Part shown: positions 59,232 through 64,000 of the stretch, piece by piece
Position numbering within the stretch: the stretch's first letter is position 1
How the letters are laid out: every line of letters begins with the position of its first letter
Origin: Undibacterium sp049340185
GTDB lineage: Bacteria > Pseudomonadota > Gammaproteobacteria > Burkholderiales > Burkholderiaceae_D
Assembly: GCF_049340185.1 (NCBI RefSeq)
Contig: NZ_JBMPPC010000008.1
Coordinates: 124,001 to 188,000, forward strand
DNA: 64,000 nucleotides
Reading direction: 5' to 3'
The notes under the pieces: generated by a model
Database searches by the model: none
What the model saw: the letters and a program-made list of their open reading frames with translations, nothing else
Told to the model about the DNA's origin: nothing
Made by a program: the position numbers and the translations under genes

Positions 59232-59404
59232 ATTTGAGCTTGGTAGTTGTAACAAACTCAGTATAGAAGTGCCTGCGGTCAAAACATAGACGAGAGATGT
59301 GTCATCTGTAATCCTTTGTAAAACCGCATGACACTTGTTATTTTTGCCAAATGTGCGCAGAATGATTTCGCCTTAAGCCCGTCAATTCCACTGGAGAGAT
59401 TACG

Positions 59405-59929
59405 ATGAAACTACTAAAACGCATTCTGGGTACGCTGCTTGCACTGATTGTTATCATTCTCGCCCTTGCCTTTGCACTGCCAAACGACTACGGCGTATCA
59501 CGCAGTATCGTGATCAACGCGCCAGCTGAAAAAATTTATCCCATGGTCGTCACGACCAAAGAATGGCAAAAATGGTCGATCTGGAACCAGCGCGATCCCG
59601 CCATGGTCATGACATTCACTGGCCCAGAAGCAGGCAAAGATGCGGCCTGGGACTGGCAGAGTAAAAGTCAGGGCAACGGTGGCATGAAGTTCACCAACGT
59701 AGTCTCGAACCAGCAAATCGATTATGAACTGCACTTCGAAGGCATGGGCAAGCCATCGACCGGCAGCTTCATTTTTGAACCGCAAGGCAAGGCCACCAAA
59801 ATCACCTGGACCATGAAAGGGACCAGCGAGGGTAGCGTGTCCACCAAGTTGTTTGTCCCGTTCATGGACAAACTGATAGGGCCAGATTTTGAAGCCGGAT
59901 TAAATAACTTGAAGAAACTTGTTGAATAG
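59405..59929 (+). CDS. SRPBCC (polyketide cyclase-like) protein with N-terminal membrane helix
   Basis: 174 residues: an N-terminal hydrophobic helix (KRILGTLLALIVIILALAFALP) then a helix-grip domain beginning VSRSIVINAPAEKIYPMVVTTKEWQKWSIWNQRDP, with FEPQGKATKITWTMKGTS and a C-terminal helix DKLIGPDFEAGLNNLKKL. A ribosome site (GGAGAG) precedes the ATG. The domain probably binds a hydrophobic ligand at the membrane; substrate unknown. Confidence 0.9.
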   Translation: MKLLKRILGTLLALIVIILALAFALPNDYGVSRSIVINAPAEKIYPMVVTTKEWQKWSIWNQRDPAMVMTFTGPEAGKDAAWDWQSKSQGNGGMKFTNVVSNQQIDYELHFEGMGKPSTGSFIFEPQGKATKITWTMKGTSEGSVSTKLFVPFMDKLIGPDFEAGLNNLKKLVE

Positions 59930-60249
59930 AAATAGAATAGCAAGCTTTGTTGCGAAAGCTGCAATCTTCAGGCGATTTACTGTGGCGGATACGGGCAGTT
60001 TTCATAGGCTATATTTATATACTGGGTCCTAGTATAAATTTTTGCGCTTGATATAAGCGCGGAAACAGGCCTGTTTTAAGAGAAAAACAGGGGAGTATCT
60101 GTTATTGGCCTGAAACCGCACTGACTAGTTTGTATCTGTAGCGTCTCTGAGGGGTTCTTCCATTCTTAGCTCCCCATAATCGCCTAGTTCCTGAGCAGCG
60201 CTACATCAAACTCTCAGATTCGCCTTATTTTTCCTTCTACTTTTTCACG
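59930..60249 (+). promoter_or_regulatory. Structured upstream region of the FemAB-like gene
   Basis: Successive hairpins: TATACT/AGTATA (60018-60036), GCGCTT/AAGCGC (60044-60060), and the palindrome AAACAGGCCTGTTT (60063-60076), whose right half CCTGTTTT (60070-60077) can alternatively pair with AAAACAGG (60084-60091). They are followed by GGGAGTATC and the 29-base element 60095-60123 shared with 15487-15515. No gene is present. Confidence 0.5.
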
Positions 60250-61359
60250 ATGCAAACACTGCTGCTTACGACGGATGCTGAATTTGATACTTTAGAACCG
60301 TCATGGCGCAGCCTTGAACAGCAACTTGTTCAGCTATTGCCTTTCCAGACCTATGACTGGAACCGTTGCTGGTGGCGCGTGTTTGCTGTTCAGACGCTGG
60401 TTCGCAAGGATCAGTTAGCCATCGTCACTTTGTACGATCAGGATCGTCTGGTCGGCATCGCTCCTTTGCTCATTTCATGCATCGGTATTGCGGGCGCGGC
60501 GCTGTATCGCTACGTCCGGCCATTTGGCTCCGATCCCAATCTGACGGAGATCCGTATTCCGCTGGTCTTACCCGGTTATGAAGCCGCATTGACGAATGCG
60601 ATTCTGGATTTACATGAACAATACTCGGCAGGACTTGTTGAACGTCAGTTCATCGCCGAAGCGTCGCAGGCACAAGTTCTGAGACAGCGTTCGTCATTAC
60701 ATCAGCTTGATCAGCGTCATATTCCTAATTTCATTTTGCCGCTGGCCGCCAACTGGGATCAGTTTCGTACTGGCTTAAAACGCAATATCAAAGAATCGAT
60801 ACGACGTTGTTATAACTCACTGACACGCGACCAGTTGGTACCGCACCTGCAAGTACTACAGGGGCAAACGGCGATCACGGCGCAACTTGGTTTGTTTTAC
60901 CAATTACATGGTGCGCGGGCCGCAGCGGATACGTCGGTCAAACATCCCGACTATTTTTCAAATCCTCAGCACAAAGACTTTATCACTGCCCTGCTGGCAT
61001 CGCCCTTCGCCAGCCGCATGCACCTGTTTTGCCTAAGCGTCGATCAACAGGTTGTCGCGGTGCGTCTGGGATTTTTGATGGGTGACGAGCTGTATCTTTA
61101 TTACTCCGGCTACGATCTCGCCTATGCGAAGTACAGTGTAATGACGACGCTGCTAGTCGAAGTGATTTGCTGGTCGATGGACGCGCAACTCCAGCGCATC
61201 AACCTATCGGTGGGAGAAGATGTATCAAAAACCCGCTGGGGGCCGGAACTCAAAAGCTATGTCGAAATTCAGTTTGCAGAACAAGGCTGGTGGCATAACC
61301 GCATCGTCAAATCGATCAGTCATTTCCGCAAGCGGCGTCAGTCTTTAATTGCAGATTAA
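60250..61359 (+). CDS. FemAB-like / GNAT-superfamily protein (Acetyltransf_6-type)
   Basis: 369 residues. The N-terminal half (DTLEPSWRSLEQQLVQLLPFQTYDWNRCWW) and the central helical segment (WDQFRTGLKRNIKESIRRCYNSL) match the BioF2-like/CelD-type acetyltransferase family, and the C-terminal half has VVAVRLGFLMGDELYLYYSGYDLAYAKYSVMTTLLVEVICWSMD, as in FemAB-like GNAT proteins. These enzymes N-acylate amines or act in exopolysaccharide or lipid modification. No clear ribosome site. Located at the head of the locus that includes btaA. Confidence 0.85.
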   Translation: MQTLLLTTDAEFDTLEPSWRSLEQQLVQLLPFQTYDWNRCWWRVFAVQTLVRKDQLAIVTLYDQDRLVGIAPLLISCIGIAGAALYRYVRPFGSDPNLTEIRIPLVLPGYEAALTNAILDLHEQYSAGLVERQFIAEASQAQVLRQRSSLHQLDQRHIPNFILPLAANWDQFRTGLKRNIKESIRRCYNSLTRDQLVPHLQVLQGQTAITAQLGLFYQLHGARAAADTSVKHPDYFSNPQHKDFITALLASPFASRMHLFCLSVDQQVVAVRLGFLMGDELYLYYSGYDLAYAKYSVMTTLLVEVICWSMDAQLQRINLSVGEDVSKTRWGPELKSYVEIQFAEQGWWHNRIVKSISHFRKRRQSLIAD

Positions 61360-61390
61360 TTAGTCCGGTTGATTTGTTCCGCTAAATGTC

Positions 61391-61434
61391 GTTGAATTTT
61401 CGTTGAATTTTCGTTGAATTTTCGTTGAATTTTC
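61391..61434. repeat. Four tandem copies of the 11-bp unit GTTGAATTTTC
   Basis: Perfect copies at 61391-61401, 61402-61412, 61413-61423 and 61424-61434. Degenerate related stretches (GTCGAGTATC, ATTGATTTTC, ATTGAGTTT) continue to about 61463. It lies between the convergent FemAB-like and DUF2867-like genes. Confidence 0.92.
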
Positions 61435-61485
61435 GTCGAGTATCATTGATTTTCATTGAGTTTATGCACCGGCCTATTAGCGTGA

Positions 61486-62022
61486 TTATTTGTCCGTCAC
61501 CCGGTTAAATCGACGTGAGCGGCTACCCGGGTCTGTCCATTTCCTGAGCAGTGCAGGAACAATTTGTTTATGTGCCGGCACCACAAAAAACAAACACATC
61601 TGTCCGACCAAATTGTGAATGTGGACAACGGTTGAAACAATCGCCGTGTCGTTTTCATCCGACTTAAAGACCGACACCCGGACATCCAGATGTTTGTCAC
61701 AATCGCCGAGTATCACTTCCTGTTCGGACATCGCCAGGATAGAAAAAATACCGAGCTTGTCACCAACCTTGTACATTTTTCGACGGCGTTCTATACCGCG
61801 AAAATTTCCTAGATGCTTTAAGCCAAACAAGCGTACAAGCTTATTTCGTGACGTGATGACAAAATCGATCCACGCCGGGGTTTTCGCCACCAGATCCAGA
61901 TATAAATCGAGCGCGGATTTTTTGTAGCTACCCACGCTCATCGCAAATGCATGCTGAAAATCAGAGTCATACGCATAGTCTGCGATGTTGCTTGCCTCCG
62001 GTACCGTGGTTTGACTAATCAT
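61486..62022 (-). CDS. DUF2867-like protein
   Basis: 178 residues. DYAYDSDFQHAFAMSVGSYKKSALDLYLDLVAKTPAWIDFVITSRNKLVRLFGLKHLG and a C-terminal VSTVVHIHNLVGQMCLFFVVPAHKQIVPALLRKW are typical of DUF2867, an SRPBCC-like family with a probable ligand cavity. The C-terminus is basic. It is divergent from btaA, and two CCGTCAT half-sites (62041-62047, 62053-62059) lie just upstream of it. Role unknown; proximity to btaA suggests a lipid link. Confidence 0.85.
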   Translation of the reverse strand: MISQTTVPEASNIADYAYDSDFQHAFAMSVGSYKKSALDLYLDLVAKTPAWIDFVITSRNKLVRLFGLKHLGNFRGIERRRKMYKVGDKLGIFSILAMSEQEVILGDCDKHLDVRVSVFKSDENDTAIVSTVVHIHNLVGQMCLFFVVPAHKQIVPALLRKWTDPGSRSRRFNRVTDK

Positions 62023-62079
62023 ACTGATCCTGTTGTTCGCCCGTCATATTGACCGTCATTTCATCAATTCTTCATCAAG

Positions 62080-62113
62080 CTGTCACTTGCCTGTCACCTT
62101 GATTACCTACAGT
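62080..62113 (+). promoter_or_regulatory. Pho box and -10 element upstream of btaA
   Basis: CTGTCAC (62080-62086), spacer TTGC, CTGTCAC (62091-62097): two 7-bp repeats with a 4-bp spacer, the defining layout of a PhoB binding site (consensus CTGTCAT-N4-CTGTCAT). A -10-like TACAGT follows 10 bases later (62108-62113), the usual position at PhoB-activated promoters. The ATG of btaA is 33 bases further on. Additional half-sites CCGTCAT lie at 62041 and 62053. Confidence 0.8.
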
Positions 62114-62145
62114 TCACAAAACTTCTATCCATATGCGGAGATGGC

Positions 62146-63360
62146 ATGAACACCAAGACACTTATCGATACTGCAATTATCAACTCTACCACGTCAGGTA
62201 GCAAAGGTTTAGCTGATCGTTTGTTCACGCATTGGTTTAGTCGCCTGGTCTATGCACAGATCTGGGAAGATCCAAAGTCGGATCTTGATGCATTGCAACT
62301 GAAGGCCGGTGCCAATATCCTGACCATCTCATCAGGTGGCTGCAACGCGCTTGCGTATCTGTCAGCAAATCCGGCTGCGGTACACGCCGTTGATTTGAAC
62401 GCAGCCCATCTGGCGATGCTGGAGATGAAGAAAAAAGCCATCAAGCATTTGCCGGATTACGATTCGGTTCTGGCCTATCTGGGTAATGCCGCACATAGCG
62501 ATAATCTGAAACGGTATCAGCGCCACATTCGCCCGCATCTGAGCGAAGAAGCCAGCACATTCTGGGAAAGCCGTTCCTTGCTGGGTCAGCCGCGCTATCG
62601 CTATTTCAGCAAAAATGCTTATCAATACGGTTTGTTGGGTGACTTCATCGGTTTTGCCCATATGTTCGTCCGTATGATGGGCGGCAATATGAAAAAACTT
62701 CTGGAAGCGCGCACGCCGGAGGAGCAAAGTCGTTTATTTGACCGTTATCTGGCACCGGTATTTGATACCGCCATCTTCCGCTTCATCGCACGTCAGCCTG
62801 TGGCTTTGTATAGTCTGGGAATTCCGCCGTCGCAATTTGCCGCGCTAAAACATGATGCCAAGCAAGGCTTGCATCTCTTATTCAAAGAAAGAATGCGTCA
62901 CCTGGCCTGTGATTTTCCGATTGAAGAAAATTGTTTCGCCCAGCAAGCGTTCGGACGCCGCCACGATACGAGTAAGCAAGCGGCTTTACCGATGTATTTG
63001 CAAAAACAGTATTTCACCAGCCTGCGCCTGAACATTGACCGGGTGCATGCCCATCACATTACGTTGACCGATTTTTTACGCAAACAGACAAACGCCTCGA
63101 TGGATGCTTATCTGTTCCTTGATGCGCAAGACTGGATGGATCAGCAGCAGTTGACGGAATTATGGGAAGAAGTGACCCGTACCGCCGCACCAGGTGCCAA
63201 AGTTGTGTTTCGTACCGGTGGCGAAGAATCTCCGCTGGAAGGCAAATTGCCTGCTCATCTGATCTCCGCCTGGCACACTGATGTCGCACATAATCGTGCG
63301 CTGTATGCAACGGATCGTTCAGCAATTTACGGTGGCATGCATTTATATCAAAAAGTCTGA
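62146..63360 (+). CDS. btaA: BtaA-type S-adenosylmethionine:diacylglycerol 3-amino-3-carboxypropyl transferase (DUF3419)
   Basis: 404 residues, full length. LVYAQIWEDPKSDLDALQLKAGANILTISSGGCNALAYL gives the DUF3419 signature and SAM-binding loop (ISSGGCNAL), followed by AVDLNAAHLAMLEMKKKAI. FRTGGEESPLEGKLP near the C-terminus is also typical. BtaA moves the 3-amino-3-carboxypropyl group of SAM to diacylglycerol, making diacylglyceryl homoserine, a precursor of betaine lipids. A good ribosome site (GGAG) precedes the ATG and a Pho box precedes the promoter. BtaB, the N-methyltransferase, is not seen within the window. Confidence 0.92.
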   Translation: MNTKTLIDTAIINSTTSGSKGLADRLFTHWFSRLVYAQIWEDPKSDLDALQLKAGANILTISSGGCNALAYLSANPAAVHAVDLNAAHLAMLEMKKKAIKHLPDYDSVLAYLGNAAHSDNLKRYQRHIRPHLSEEASTFWESRSLLGQPRYRYFSKNAYQYGLLGDFIGFAHMFVRMMGGNMKKLLEARTPEEQSRLFDRYLAPVFDTAIFRFIARQPVALYSLGIPPSQFAALKHDAKQGLHLLFKERMRHLACDFPIEENCFAQQAFGRRHDTSKQAALPMYLQKQYFTSLRLNIDRVHAHHITLTDFLRKQTNASMDAYLFLDAQDWMDQQQLTELWEEVTRTAAPGAKVVFRTGGEESPLEGKLPAHLISAWHTDVAHNRALYATDRSAIYGGMHLYQKV

Positions 63361-63451
63361 GCGACCTCATTTGTTTTGCTTATTGGATTCATTTAATTAG
63401 TTAAATTCGTTTGCCTCGTTTAATTCATCTCATGTATTTGACGCTGCCGCT

Positions 63452-64000
63452 TTGACACTTTCACCTCAACTCCGTGCTGATGCTCTATGGCTGCTTGCAG
63501 CGAAAGCCCGTGGCGGCGCGCATTGGCTGAGTAATGTTGATTGCAAGATTGAATGCATCAGTATTGCTGATAGTACGCAGCCGGTCAGCTTACTTGATGT
63601 CAGCAACCGCAATACCAGTTATGTGGCGAGTCCGCGCTCCGCCTGGCTACGTTATGCCAGAGACGAAGCGATACGGCATGCCCCCGCCTATACGCAGACA
63701 CTAGCCTCCATGGCCAGCACTCTGGTTTTCAGTCCAATGGCCGCCATGCTCAGTGCCAGTGATATCGACCGTGCCGCGGTTGTCGGCAATCACCTGATGT
63801 CGACCAATCTTTATCCCGACTGGCAAGAAAACGACATCAAGGATCTGACCGCTCATTTACGTGAGTTGTATCCGGACCGGCCTTTTATGATGCGCAATAT
63901 TTGTCCGGAAATCAGTCCGCAATTGGCAAATGCGTTGCAGCAACAAGCCTGGGAACTGATACCGGCACGCATGATTTACACCTGCGACCCAAGTCACAAC
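63452..64000 (+). CDS. Unrecognised protein downstream of btaA (N-terminal part only, cut by window end)
   Basis: A plus-strand open frame runs without a stop from 63401 to the window end. There is no ATG near its beginning; the first likely start is TTG at 63452 and the first in-frame ATG is much later (about 63710), so the start is uncertain. The translation has LTLSPQLRADALWLLAAKARGG, LLDVSNRNTSYVASPRSAWLRYARDE, LTAHLRELYPDRPFMMRNICPE and ALQQQAWELIPARMIYTCDP. It lacks the SAM motif of BtaB and I recognise no family. Codon character is like its neighbours. About 90 bases after btaA on the same strand, so probably in its operon. Confidence 0.6.
   Translation, partial: MTLSPQLRADALWLLAAKARGGAHWLSNVDCKIECISIADSTQPVSLLDVSNRNTSYVASPRSAWLRYARDEAIRHAPAYTQTLASMASTLVFSPMAAMLSASDIDRAAVVGNHLMSTNLYPDWQENDIKDLTAHLRELYPDRPFMMRNICPEISPQLANALQQQAWELIPARMIYTCDPSHN

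Noticed and set aside
60084..60100. yybP-ykoY manganese riboswitch suggested by GGGGAGTA
   Set aside because: Only this short string matches. The conserved downstream loops of the motif were not found and the following genes are not metal-transport genes.

Overview
The window reads as chromosomal DNA of a betaproteobacterium of the order Burkholderiales, most likely the Oxalobacteraceae (Undibacterium or Herminiimonas-like). The basis is the conserved mnmG-rsmG-parA-parB-(hydrolase)-atpIBEFHAGDC block followed by priA and hemE, together with the protein sequences. The genus is an inference, because no search could be run. I see no rRNA, tRNA, CRISPR array, insertion sequence or prophage.

Layout. 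1-2.7 kb: an operon of two LiaI/LiaF-like membrane proteins, a LytS-type sensor kinase and a LytTR-type response regulator (cut by the window edge). 3-10.7 kb: unrelated single genes, including an M29-like aminopeptidase, a bactofilin-like beta-helix protein whose start codon lies in a perfect hairpin, a GNAT enzyme, a DUF5694-like exported protein and an NlpC/P60-like exported protein. 11-15.3 kb: a run of small minus-strand genes (SRPBCC, two VOC proteins, a cupin, membrane proteins). 15.6-21.6 kb: priA, hemE, an SGNH hydrolase, a PPK2 polyphosphate kinase and a CoA-binding protein. hemE is flanked by two DnaA-box clusters that share an identical 19-bp stretch. 21.8-28.8 kb: the complete F1Fo ATP synthase operon with a good sigma70 promoter and a strong terminator. 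29-33.8 kb: an alpha/beta hydrolase, parB, parA, rsmG and mnmG. Two perfect parS sites and a degenerate third lie within 2.6 kb, and a proline-rich tail-anchored protein is encoded between the two perfect ones.

35-41.7 kb: a TSUP permease, an iron-type alcohol dehydrogenase, a secreted HExxH protein, and a chromate resistance operon (chrB, chrA, a superoxide dismutase-rhodanese fusion, and a stand-alone ChrB C-terminal domain). 41.8-46.8 kb: a branched-chain amino-acid type ABC transporter (livG-livF-livK-livH-livM order on the minus strand), whose LivF has Arg in place of the Walker A Lys. 47.2-52.8 kb: a catabolic cluster (CoA-acylating semialdehyde dehydrogenase, nitronate monooxygenase, GMC oxidoreductase) with a divergent LysR regulator; the enzyme set would fit 3-nitropropionate breakdown through malonic semialdehyde.

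52.9-59.9 kb: a solute-binding-like protein, an FKBP isomerase, a YgjP-like metalloprotein, an ABM-domain protein, a TPR protein, glycerol kinase, a glycine-zipper lipoprotein-like protein and an SRPBCC protein. 60-64 kb: a probable membrane-lipid locus with a FemAB/GNAT-like protein, a DUF2867-like protein, a BtaA-type 3-amino-3-carboxypropyl transferase and an unrecognised downstream gene cut by the window end. A textbook-spaced Pho box precedes btaA, which points to lipid remodelling under phosphate limitation. No methyltransferase (BtaB) is seen in the window.

The observations I consider most worth following are the Pho-box/btaA locus, the DnaA-box clusters around hemE, the parS-bracketed tail-anchored protein, the chr operon with its fused SOD-rhodanese, and a small family of related intergenic elements (7.0, 15.5 and 60.1 kb, perhaps also 49.9 kb).
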